From positions 682,001 to 746,000 of the forward strand of contig CANJKZ010001023.1 in the NCBI GenBank assembly GCA_947471745.1: 64,000 bases of DNA, read 5' to 3'. Below are positions 50,497-60,369 of the stretch, in pieces. The DNA comes from Closterium sp. Naga37s-1. Lineage: Eukaryota > Streptophyta > Zygnematophyceae > Desmidiales > Closteriaceae. The notes under the pieces were generated by a model, which saw nothing but the letters and a program-made list of their open reading frames with translations, searched no databases and was not told where the DNA came from. The translations under genes and the position numbers were made by a program. Every line of letters starts with the position of its first letter. The stretch's first letter is position 1.

Positions 50497-53400
50497 ATGC
50501 CACAATCGAAGCAGAGTATACCAGAGGGAGCGAACGGCACGAGCTGCAGGGGTCATGGAAACAGCAGCGGTGGTAGCAGCAGCGGGTTTCAAACTCCGCC
50601 GTCCGATATTAGTCCCGGTTCTGCATCCCCGTTATTAGCTCAGCGTCCATCTCAATCTACGGCTCACCGCATCTCTGAACCGGAATCCGGCCGTCAGAAT
50701 GGTAACGGCCGCGAATCAGAACGGAACGACGGCCGTCGGGGAATAAACGGTCACCGTCTTCATGACGCTGACCGTCATTACCAGCCCGCTGCTGCGGCTG
50801 AACCCGCAGAAATTTCTTTTCGAATGCACTCCCCTTCGCATCCGAACAGAACCGTGTCTCCCCCCGGTCCAGAAACAGCCATTCGCAACCCATTAAGGCC
50901 GTCCTCGCTGAGGGCTTCCTCGGAAAACACGTTCCCCGGCCCCATTGCTTCCCCCTCAGGTGGACCGTCCAATTCCGTCCTCACCGATCTCTCCTCCGCC
51001 ATTGCTCTCTGCAACCGCATCGTCCATCTATCAGGCCCTTACCCTACCTCTACTTCCCCTCACCGGCACTCCGCATCCCTCCCCAGTTCCCCCTCCGCCT
51101 CCCCTTTCCACGCGACCGGCCCCCCTCTTCCGCCCATTCGGAACGCCGCCCTCCGTGTATCTGCCGAGCGTGTTTCGAAACGAACCAAGCAGCTCCTGCC
51201 GATCCTAATTCAGCTGCAAGGTCCGGCAGCCGCGAACCTCGCTTCCGATCCTCGTGCGATATTTATCATCCAACGGCTGTTAACGGAGCTAGAAACCACT
51301 GTAACTGCCCTCGAGGCATGTAACAGATCGAGCAAATCTCCATTCGCAGGCCTGTTCCGCTTCTTTGGCAGCCTACATTTGTCTTTATCCGCCTTCTCTT
51401 CCAAACCCCGTACTGGTAGCCATGCCAAACCTCTTGCCGAACCTAACCCGGTTAATTTGGATGACCCACCCCCCCTCTCCCGAGACTTATCCTCAGGCTC
51501 GACCTGCTCCATCCCTTTCACCTCCTCCTCCGCTTCCTCCTCCTCCGCTCTTGCCTCTCAGCTAAAAGCGTGCTTAGCTGAGATTCGCCAGTGTCACACG
51601 GAGTGCCTACTCCTGCTCGGACAGGGTTCCACGGTTTATAGGCGCACTCAGAGCGTTGGTGGGAGGAGCTCAGTGGGAGGGGAGGAAGACGGCGGAGGAG
51701 TCAGAGCAGGGGGAGGCGGATATGGAGTGGGAGGAATGGGAGGGGGAGCACGAGGAGGGGGAGATGTTGAAGGAGGACAAGGAGAAACAGGTGAAGGGTA
51801 TGGGTATCAGCAGCAGCAGGAGCAAGAGCAGCAGCAGCAGCAGCGCGATCGGAGGAGCTTAGAGGACGTGGCGCTCCCCTCAAGTTCCATGGTTGATAGG
51901 TCGTTATTTATGGCAGGCGGCCGAAACAGCGCTGAGGCTGCTGGGGGGGGTAGAGGCGTGCAGAGCGGTAACAGGGCTGCTAGCACCTCTGCTGCCTCTG
52001 CCCACACTCCCACATCCCCTAATGCCGTCCCCGCCGCCGTCGCCGCTACTGCTGATGCTGCTGCAGCTGCGGCTGGCGCTAGTGACGATGGGGGCAGGGG
52101 CCGCGCAGCCGCTACAGCCTCACCACCTGCTGCGGCCACTGCTCTCTCAGCTCCCAGTAAGCAAACTCCCAATAGGCAAGGTTCCAGAAACAACCGCACT
52201 CACAGCGGAACCAGAACCTCCAATTCAGCCCTAGCAACCGCCCTCCCAGGGACGCTCCCCCCTCGCTCCCCGCCTACCCCTCTCACCACCTCCCACCCAC
52301 CGACCCCCCCACACCAGCCCACCCGCCTTCCCCTCTCAGGCGCCTCTTCCCCTCGTAGTTCTACCGCCACTGGAACTTCTGTCTTTTCTGCCGGCCCAGC
52401 TGCCGCCCGCCAGCTGGTCGTCTCGCTCTCCCGGGGATCTGCGCTGGAAAAGCGGACGGCGCTGAGGGCGCTTCTGGAGTTATCTGAGTCGTCGGATGCG
52501 GGGAAGCTGCACGTGACTGCAGCAGGGGTGGTTCCTGTGATTGCTGTGCTGCTCAGTCATCCGGACCTGGGAGCCAGCTTCGGCAGCAGCAGCTTCGGAA
52601 GCAGCGGGGGGGCAGCGGGGATAGGTGGTGCAGGTGGCCCGGTTATCGCAACCAGGACTGGGAGTGGTACCAGGAGTGCTAGAACGTCGAGCATAGGGGA
52701 AGAGCTTAAGATAGTCTCTTTGCAACTGCTCCTATCGCTCGTGTCTCTTGATGAGAACCGAGCCGTGGTGGTGAAGGCTGGCTGCGTCGCGATCCTAGTC
52801 AGCATCCTCCGAACCGGATCGCCGGACCTGCGCGCCGTGGCTGCGCGGGTGCTTTGGAAGGTGGCAGTGGGAGGAGGGGGAGGGGGAGGGGGAGGGGGAG
52901 TGGGAGTGGGAGGGGGCGGCGGCGACAACTCCAGGGCGGCGATTGCGGCGAGTGAGGCGATTCCATCGCTGGTGGCGATTCTGCAGTCGCAGACAGACGC
53001 TGCAGTGAAGCAGGATGCTGCTGACGCCATTGCTCACCTCACAGCCAACAACGAGAAGAACCAGGTGAGAGTGAGAGAGGAGGAGGAAGGGGCGGGAGAG
53101 TGGGGGGCTCTGGGCTGGGCAATGCGTGGGCAGTGGGTGAACAGAGAGCAAAGCAACAAAGGGGATGTTGAGTGTCAATGCAAGCATGGAAGAAGGGTAT
53201 AGGGAATGGCACCCACCCTCCCTGGGGGCGGCAACTCCAGAGCAGTGATCGCGACGAGTGAGGCGATTCCATCGCCGGTGGCGATTCTGCAGTCGCAGAC
53301 AGACGCTGCAGTGAAGCAGGATGCTGCCGATGCCATTGCTCACCTCACAGCCAACAACAAGAAGAACCAGGTGAGGCGGAGAAGGGGGGTGGGTAGTGGT

Positions 53401-55709
53401 TAAGGGTTTGGGCAGCGTGCAGAGTGCTAGCGCGATTGTGCACCTCACAGCCAACAACGAGAAGAAACATAGGTGAGGGCGCGAGAGGGATAAGGGTGAC
53501 TGGGTTTGGGCTCTAGTCTGGGCAATGCGTGGAGGGGGTTTGGGCATGTGCGGCTGCGATTGCACACCTCTCAGACAAAACGTAAAGAAACAAGTAAGGG
53601 CGCGAGAGGGGGGAGGGTTGGGCAGTTGTGGAGGGGGTGTGACAGTGCGTGCGTGGAGGGGGTTTGGGCAGTGTGCAATTGCGATTGCACACCTCACGGC
53701 AAACAGCGAGAAGTACCAGATGAGAATGAGAAAGTTAGGGAGGAGGGGAGGGGGGATGGGGCAGTGTGGGGAGGGCTGGGCTGGTCTGTGAGTGGAAGAA
53801 GCAGATGCGATAGATAGCACACTTCACAGTTTACAATTATAAGATTTGTGAACCGTGAGAGGGGGGACAGGGGGGCCGAGAGGGTTTTTGAGGCGCCTCA
53901 AAAATGGTCTGTGAGTGGAAGAAGCAGATGCGATAGCACACCTCACAGTTTACAATGAGAAGATTTGTAACCGTGAGAGGGGGGACAGGGGGGCGGAGAG
54001 GGGAGAGGGAGGGGGGAGAGGGGGGCCGAGAGTGGAGGGAGAGGGAGGGGGGAGAGGGGGGCCGAGAGTGGAGGGAGAGGGAGGGGGGAGAGGGGAGCCG
54101 AGAGTGGTGGGAGAGGGAGGTGGGAGAGGGGAGCCGAGAGTGGAGGGAGAGGGAGGGGGGAGAGGGGGGCCGAGAGAGGGGGGATCTATGCTGAACGTCA
54201 AAATGAGTTGGGTGTGGGGGGAAAGTGGAGTTGAGGGGAAATATTCACAGCCGTGCAGCTGCCACAAGTAGCAATGAACAGAACAAGTTTGGGACTTGCA
54301 GGTGAGCGAATCACCCGACAGCAAGTGTGCGCGTGTTTCAGCGAGACGGCAGCACAGGCAAGCAGGCAGCACAGGTGAGCAGGAGAGGTGGGCACGCTGG
54401 CAGGAGAGGTGGGCACGCTGGCTGCTGTCTCAGGGAGGAACAGCAGCGACAACAAGCTCGCCATTGCTGCTCTTCCTCCCTCCATCGCATACCCTCTTTC
54501 TCACCCTTCCATGCACACACCGTCTCTCGTCTCTCTCCACCCGCCCTGCTCTCCCCTCATCCCCACTTCAGATGGCAGTGGCGGAAGCAGGGGCCATCCC
54601 AGCGCTGGTAACCATGTTACGGGATGGCAGCACGGGCGAGCAGGAGAGGGCGGCTCTGGCGGTGGGCACGCTGGCAATGAACACCAGCGACAACAAACTC
54701 ACCATTGCTGCTGCCTTACTCACTCCCTCGCATACCCTCTTTCTCACCCTTCCATGCACACACCCTCTCTCATCTCTCTCCACCCTCCCCACCTCCCCTC
54801 TCTCCCCCCATCCCCCCAACCCCACCCCAGATGGCAGTGGCGGAAGTGGGTGCCATCCCAGCGCTGGTAACCATGTTACGAGACGGCAGCACGGGCGAGC
54901 AGGAGAGGGCAGCTTTAGCGGTGGGCCCGCTGGCAGTGAACAGCAGTGACAACAAACTCGCCATCGCTGCTGCCTTCACTCCCTCGCATACCCTCTTTCT
55001 CACCCTTCCATGCACACACCCTCTCTTGTCTCTCTCCACCCGCCCTACTCTCCCTACCCCCCCTCCTCTCCCCTCATCCCCACTCCAGATGGCAGTGGCG
55101 GAAGCGGGTGCCATCCCTGCGCTGGTAACCATGTTACGAGACGGCAGCACGGGCGAGCAGGAGAGGGCGGCTCTGGCGGTGGGCACGCTGGCAGTGAACA
55201 GCAGCGACAACAAGCTCGCCATCGCTGCTGCCGGCGCCGTGCCTCTGCTGCTCGACCTGCTCTTCCACTCCGTTGCTGCTGCTGCTGCTGCTGCTAACAC
55301 TGCTTCTGCTGCAGGGCGATCAGGGCGAGAAGGGCGAGAAGGGCAAGAAGGGCAAGCAGAGCAAGCCTTCTCTGTCGAGCCTTCTCCTCGAGCAGCCACA
55401 GCATCGGTCTCTCTCCCACCCTTCCACTCCACTTTTTCGTCCTCCTCCGCGCCTCCTTTGCCTGCCGCCATTGCCAAGACCTGCGCCTGGACGCTCTACG
55501 TCCTCTCCTCCGACTTAGTCTCAGCCTCGTTCATCCTCGCTAATGACGGGCTCGAGATAGTGTATAAGGTGTACAAGGAGGGCCCGCCGGAGGCGCAGTT
55601 CTGGGCGGGACACATGCTGCAGCTGCTGGATCCCACGTTCCGCCGCCCGGAGAAGCAGGCTAGCTCTAGGAGGTATGCCTGGACCTCTCCTTCGTCGTCC
55701 TTTGTTCTG

Positions 55710-55752
<43 letters not shown>

Positions 55753-56030
55753 TGCAGGTGCAGCAGCAGGCAGTGGTGCCACCGGTGCCGGTGCAGCAGT
55801 TTCCAAGAAACTTCTCAACTGATAGTCTTCAGCATTCGCTCGCAGCACAGCAGCAGCAGCAGAGCCAGAACCAGAATCAGAACCAGAATCAGAATCAGAA
55901 TCAGAATCAGAATCAGCAGCAGCTGGTGGCACGGGGTGCTCCCCTGCGGCCAAAAGTCCCGCTGCAGCATTCGCTTTCAAAGATTGGGGCAATGAAACAA
56001 CCAAAGTCGCGATTTGTAACGCAGCGGTAG
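50497..56030 (+). CDS. Armadillo-repeat protein, paralogue of the 17-20 kb gene
   Basis: Two exons: up to 53064 and 55089-56030, joined in phase (K-N-Q | M-A-V-A-E). The first in-frame ATG is 50497, but the frame is open back to 50101 and is preceded by GCAG|GTGGCG, so an upstream start exon is possible. From 50497 the product is about 1,169 residues. The order of parts mirrors the paralogue: a helical N-terminal domain (A-I-A-L-C-N-R-I-V, T-K-Q-L-L-P-I-L, E-I-R-Q-C-H-T-E-C-L-L-L-L-G-Q), Gly/Ala-rich linkers, then armadillo repeats (A-G-V-V-P-V-I-A-V-L-L, A-G-C-V-A-I-L-V-S-I-L, E-A-I-P-S-L-V-A-I-L-Q, A-G-A-I-P-A-L-V-T-M-L) and a poly-Gln/Asn-Gln C terminus. A scaffold role is inferred. The single intron is full of exon-edge copies on both sides. 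Confidence 0.88.
53215..53975 (+). repeat. Six downstream copies of armadillo exon 1 3' edge, progressively decayed
   Basis: The real edge ends at 53064. Copies lie at about 53221-53370 (150 bp, 95% alike, with GTGAGG donor), 53430-53478, 53556-53600, 53683-53722, 53803-53853 and 53928-53975. All centre on A-I-A-H-L-T-A-N-N-E-K-N-Q. Length and similarity generally fall with distance from the exon. A palindrome separates the last two copies. Confidence 0.88.
53885..53904. repeat. Palindrome, centre GCGC, between 80-bp direct repeats
   Basis: TTTTTGAGGCGCCTCAAAAA. GGTCTGTGAGTGGAAGAAGC and about 65 further bases (about 53784-53870) are repeated after it (about 53906-53988) with several substitutions and a 4-bp indel, so this event is not recent. 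Confidence 0.93.
53990..54180. repeat. 36-bp purine minisatellite, about five copies
   Basis: Unit AGAGGGAGGGGGGAGAGGGG + GGCCGAGAGTGGAGGG, extending from the GTGAGAGGGGGGACAGG donor-side sequence of the last exon-edge copy. Confidence 0.9.
54325..55088 (+). repeat. Upstream copies of armadillo exon 2 acceptor side
   Basis: Two near-perfect copies start after CAG at 54572 and 54831, with the genuine exon at 55089, giving a 258-259 bp period. Each encodes one whole armadillo unit M-A-V-A-E-x-G-A-I-P-A-L-V-T-M-L to N-K-L-.-I-A-A. A third, scrambled copy lies at about 54340-54475. The frame is open from 54705 through the 54831 and 55089 copies, so intron retention would add a second armadillo unit. 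Confidence 0.9.
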
Positions 56031-57225
56031 CGTCATGAGCCACGGTTCTTGCAAGAGGCGCCTCAGATCAGAAGCATGTGCAGTTGAGGATTGGGGCACT
56101 GCGGTGGAAGCCAAGGTCAATTTTTTAGGCCCCAAAAAAGCCATCACAGTTGCGTCGGATAAAAAAGCAAATGCAGCATTCACAGTCGAAGATGGGGCAT
56201 GAGGGCACTGCGGAAGCCAAGGTCGCAACTCAAACGGCAGCAGTAACGCCGCGAGCGAGCGAGCCGTGATCCGAGATGGGGGAGAGCTTTGCAGTGCTTT
56301 TAGGCATCTCAAACCTCAATTTGCAGTGCCGATTGGCATCATGAAATGGGGAGACGGTTGCAATGTTAAGGCTGTGGGGAGTGGGGGGAAAGGGAGGGGG
56401 GGGTGAGGGGAGTTTGTTGGAGAGCCAGGGGAGGAGGGGGGAGTGAGGGGAGCTTGTGGGAGGAACTGTGGCTGTGGGAGGAACGGTTGGGAGAGAATTG
56501 TGGAGAAATGTAGGGGGGGTTATGAGGGGGAGTGTGGGTGTGACAGCGAGTGAATGTGCAGTGGAAACATGGTCTTCTATGCATGTCAACATGCAATCAT
56601 GCGGGCATGCAGTTTCAAGGGCAGGGACTGCACTGATAGGCAGGTAGGTAGATATGTGTATGCTGCACTTATGGTTCATCTGTGACACAGACTGAGTTGG
56701 CAACTGTAGGTTCGCTTTCTTGAAGGTGCCTAAAGAATGGTACAAGCAATAGGCTGGATGTTAGGCTTGTGTGTGCTGGCTGATACGCTGGCACTTCAGT
56801 GTGGTAGAAGCTGTTTTGACAGCTGTCTGTAGTTTGTAGTCTGTAGGGCTTTGCTGGTTTCTTGGCACAGCCAAATTGGTGTCGTTTCTTTGGCTGTAGT
56901 TGGGCACAATTGCTGGTTGGTTGTTTGCATGTAGCTTGGATAATAAATATCTATAGGCGAATGCCTTAGTGTAGACAGAGTTTGGCAACTCATTTTCTAG
57001 TAATTTCTCTATCAATGCAATATTCAATCCATGCACATGTACGGTTCGAACTTCTTAGGGTGTCTTCCTGAGATGCCATGTCACACAAATACCCCGCACC
57101 ACAAACTGGTGCGACTGCTGTTGTTGGCACTGCTGCTGCTGCTTCCCAACCCAACGCCCATCACTTCTCCCTTCTCCTCACCCTTCTCCTCACCCTTCTC
57201 CTCGCCCTTCTCCTCACCCTTCTCC
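56031..57225. other. Intergenic between convergent genes
   Basis: No gene recognised. Convergent 3' flanks of the armadillo gene (+) and the FHA gene (-). At 56030-56270 short phrases from the end of the armadillo coding region (GATTGGGGCA, AGTCGCGATTTGTAACGCAG) reappear in diverged form, another exon-edge duplication but at a gene end. Confidence 0.5.
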
Positions 57226-57240
57226 TCACCCTTCTCCTGG
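57150..57240. repeat. CTCACCCTTCTC tandem repeat at the FHA gene end
   Basis: About six 12-bp units covering the stop codon region of the FHA gene; on the minus strand each unit is GAGAAGGGTGAG. Confidence 0.85.
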
Positions 57241-59547
57241 CCCACACATCCGTTTCACCTGCCCAGCACCACTCACACCCTCACTCATGACCGCACCGCC
57301 AGTAGCCATAACCCCACCAGTGCTGCCCATAACCCCAGTGACCCCACTCCCGCCTCCACACTCCACACCTTTCCTCTTCTTTCCCCTCTGCTCTTGATCG
57401 CCTTCCCTTCGTTCCCCTTGCCCCTTTCCATCCATACGCATCACGCCACTGTCACTGCCCACCCCACCACCCATGACACCACCCACCCCACTGCTTATGC
57501 CACCATCCATACCACCGCCCACTCCACTCCCCACCCTACCACCCATCACCATCCCACTCCCAACCCTGCCACCCAATATCACCGCACTGCCTACCGCACT
57601 GCCTACCGCACTGCCTACCGCACTGCCCACCCCACTGGCTGTGTTAGCAGGTTCAGATCCACCCACTCCTCCACTCGTCCCTTCCACCACCCCTCCCCGT
57701 CTCCCTCCTCTCCTCCCCCTTCCCACTCCCCCCTGCGCGCTTCTCCTTCCACCCCTGCCTCTTCCGCCCGTGGCCCTCCCATCCTCCGCAACAACCACTC
57801 CCATCCCTTCAGCCCTTGCACTCTGCAAGCCCTGTATCCCCTGAATTCCCTGTATCCCCTGCGTCCCCTGAGTCCCCTGCATCCCCTGCTGCGCGCCATT
57901 CTCGCCCTGCGCCCCTACAAACCGTGCATCCTGCAAGCCTTGCAGCCCCTGCACGCCCTGCATCTCGTGCGTACCTTCACCCCTTGCACCCTGCAACCCC
58001 AGCATCCCCTGTGCTCCCACAAGCCTCAAACCCTGCTCCCTCTGCTCCCTCTGCCCCGCCTCGCTCTGCACTACAGGCGATGCGTCCCGCTGCATGACCG
58101 GTGACGTGGCTAGCTGTGCTGAGAGCATGGGAGCCCGCTGGGATAGAAACAACACACTGCCTTGCTGCGGTAACGGTAACCACGTTTGAGGGGGCTGAGC
58201 TGGAAGCGCCTTGGTCTGCTGTGTTGGATTTGCTCCCAGACTATCCCTCTCCTGCATATACAAGGGCATGGGAGGCCGGTTTAATGAGGCAGGCGTGTTG
58301 CTGATACCGATGCTGTTGCTGATGCTGTTGCTAATGCTGCTACTGGCGGTCTGGTTACCAGTAGGAGGGTTACTGTTGCTGGTGTTGCTGGCGATCTGAT
58401 TACCAGCACAGCTAGTGTTACCAGGCGGAATGGAGTTACTCTTATTCCCGCGCCCCCCACCCCCTCTACCACGACTGCGTCCTCTCTTACCCTCCCCACC
58501 TGTTCCTCTCCCCCTTCCACCCGCTCCCCCACTGCCTTCTGACCCTCTCTTACCCTCCCCAACCGCTTCTCTGCCTCTTCCAACCCCTCCCCCACTGCCA
58601 TCTGACACTTGGCTGAGTGATTCTTGGTTCCCAAGAGAATTGGAGATACGGTGCAAAGGAGTGGGATTAAGAGAGGTAATTAGTGGTTGGTTAGGGATAA
58701 GAGAAAAGCGGTTAGTGGGAGGAGGAGGGTGCTGGGGAAAATGAAGGGAAGCGGTTGGTACAACTTTAGAGCCAGCAGCAGCACCACCACCAGCAGCAGC
58801 AACCCCAACTGCAGTACTTGCTCCGTTAGTGACTGCTCCATCATTAATACTCGCACCCAAACCCGGACCTGGATCCGAGCCTGACCCCAGGGCATGAACC
58901 AGAGGTCCAGGTGCCGAACCTGCTGCAGGAGGCGGTTCAGGTTTGGCATGAGGGTCTGGCTTTCTGGCGGGAAGAAGAAAATAGAACCGTTTATCCCCCA
59001 CCTGCAGCAGCTGCTGGGATTTTAGCGGAATCGGGTCAGATCCAGAAGATTTCGACTGCCCGTCCACGTACACGCCGTTCTTGCCGAGCACCTCCAGGCG
59101 AAATTCGCGAGCGGCGAAATCGTAGAAGATCCTCGCATGGTTTCGCGAAACGTTCATTCCGCCGCCGAGCGCGGAGAGGTCGAGATCGACGGACGACTTT
59201 TTGCTGTTGCGACCGAGCACGACGGAATACGACTGCATGAAAAACTCGAAATCTTCGCCGTGAAGCTTCGCGAAACCCGCGCGAATCTGCGTCGCGAACG
59301 GCTGCGACGGCGCCGGCGACGGCGCCGGCGACTGCGACTTCGCCTTCGGCGGCGGCGCGATTTGCTGTTCGCCCTGCGCTGGCCGCTGTTGCGGCTGTTG
59401 CGCCGATGGTTCCGCCATTGGCGGATTCGATGGGGGGACAGACTGTTGCGGGAGGGGCGGGAGCTGAAGCGAAGGCGGACGGAGGAGCGGATGTGGCTGC
59501 GGCTGCGGCTGCGGCTGCGAATGTGGCTGTTGCTGCGGCTGCGGCAT
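57226..59547 (-). CDS. FHA (forkhead-associated) domain protein
   Basis: Open exon of 773 residues starting at M-P-Q-P-Q; a second Met at residue 44 is an alternative start. After a Pro/Gln-rich head, residues about 89-193 form an FHA domain with G-R at 112-113, S-R-N-H-A-R-I at 134-140 and N-G at 157-158, the residues that bind phosphothreonine. It closely resembles the plant FHA2-type transcription-linked proteins (A-K-L-.-G-.-D-F-E-F-.-M, S-V-V-L-G-R-N-S). The rest is low complexity: Gly-rich, Gly-Arg runs of AT-hook/RGG character, Gln/Gly-rich and Ser-Asn rich. Nuclear phosphopeptide binding is inferred. The stop at 57226-57228 falls in a GAGAAGGGTGAG repeat, so splicing into further exons cannot be excluded. 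Confidence 0.85.
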   Translation of the reverse strand: MPQPQQQPHSQPQPQPQPHPLLRPPSLQLPPLPQQSVPPSNPPMAEPSAQQPQQRPAQGEQQIAPPPKAKSQSPAPSPAPSQPFATQIRAGFAKLHGEDFEFFMQSYSVVLGRNSKKSSVDLDLSALGGGMNVSRNHARIFYDFAAREFRLEVLGKNGVYVDGQSKSSGSDPIPLKSQQLLQVGDKRFYFLLPARKPDPHAKPEPPPAAGSAPGPLVHALGSGSDPGPGLGASINDGAVTNGASTAVGVAAAGGGAAAGSKVVPTASLHFPQHPPPPTNRFSLIPNQPLITSLNPTPLHRISNSLGNQESLSQVSDGSGGGVGRGREAVGEGKRGSEGSGGAGGRGRGTGGEGKRGRSRGRGGGGRGNKSNSIPPGNTSCAGNQIASNTSNSNPPTGNQTASSSISNSISNSIGISNTPASLNRPPMPLYMQERDSLGANPTQQTKALPAQPPQTWLPLPQQGSVLFLSQRAPMLSAQLATSPVMQRDASPVVQSEAGQREQREQGLRLVGAQGMLGLQGARGEGTHEMQGVQGLQGLQDARFVGAQGENGAQQGMQGTQGTQGIQGIQGIQGLQSARAEGMGVVVAEDGRATGGRGRGGRRSAQGGVGRGRRGGRRGGVVEGTSGGVGGSEPANTASGVGSAVGSAVGSAVGSAVILGGRVGSGMVMGGRVGSGVGGGMDGGISSGVGGVMGGGVGSDSGVMRMDGKGQGERREGDQEQRGKKRKGVECGGGSGVTGVMGSTGGVMATGGAVMSEGVSGAGQVKRMCGPGEG

Positions 59548-59585
59548 GGCTCTGAAACGGACAGCGGCGGCTGCTGTACCTGACG

Positions 59586-59790
59586 TTGCTGCTGCTGCTG
59601 CGGATGGAGCTGCTGCTGCGGATGGAGCTGCTGCTGCGGATGGAGCTGCTGCTGCGGATGGAGCTGCTGCTGCGGATGGAGCTGCTGCTGCGGATGGAGC
59701 TGCTGCTGCGGATGGAGCTGCTGCTGCGGATGGAGCTGCTGCTGCGGATGGAGCTGCTGCTGCGGATGGAGCTGCTGCCGTGGTGGCTTT
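59586..59790. repeat. 18-bp minisatellite upstream of the FHA gene
   Basis: Unit GCTGCTGCTGCGGATGGA, about 11 copies. It begins 39 bp upstream of the FHA start codon on the minus strand, so it occupies the 5' leader or core promoter. Confidence 0.93.
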
Positions 59791-59849
59791 TGTTCTGAAA
59801 AGACCCGACGACCCCGGACATAGGGCTTTTCGAGAATCGCTTTAGTAGC

Positions 59850-60369
59850 AGCCGTGCATTGGAGGTCAGGTGGACGGGGAGGAAGGAGTTCCTGAAACAG
59901 ATTTCATATTTTCAGTTTTGAAGTTCAATGCATCTGAAATGGCCAAGATGAGTTTGAAAACCAGCGGGTGGGGTGGGTGGGGAAGGGGTGCTCCCTCGGC
60001 TCTAGCCCAGAAAGTGCGCCGTGTGTGGCGTACTGTAGTGCGTTTTGGTGTGGTTTGTTGTGGTGTCTTGTGGCGTGTTATGGTGCGGTGTGGCGCGGGT
60101 GGCTTTTGGCGGGTGGAGGGTGTGATGAAAACGCACTAGTGAAGACGGAGTACCAGGACAATTATGCTCCAAGCATGTTACAGTGTGTGACTGGATGAAC
60201 ATTCTAAATGCAGTAGTGTGTATGCATGAATTCACAAATTTCCAAATGCTTGCATGATAAGCACCTACAGTGCATTGCAGCCGTTGCTCTCCTAAAGGCT
60301 CCTAAAACGAATGTTGTACCTCTGTACTATAAAGAAGCCATTATAGACTTAGAGAGAATCCAGTGTAGC
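59850..60369. other. Intergenic, nothing recognised
   Basis: Upstream of the FHA gene and downstream of the Ufm1 protease gene, both on minus. Contains GTGTGG/GTGGCG-rich sequence at 60010-60130 but no gene or clear repeat. Confidence 0.5.

Noticed and set aside
57031..58104. 357-codon plus-strand frame rich in Pro/His/Thr
   Set aside because: Antisense of the low-complexity part of the FHA gene, with no domain.
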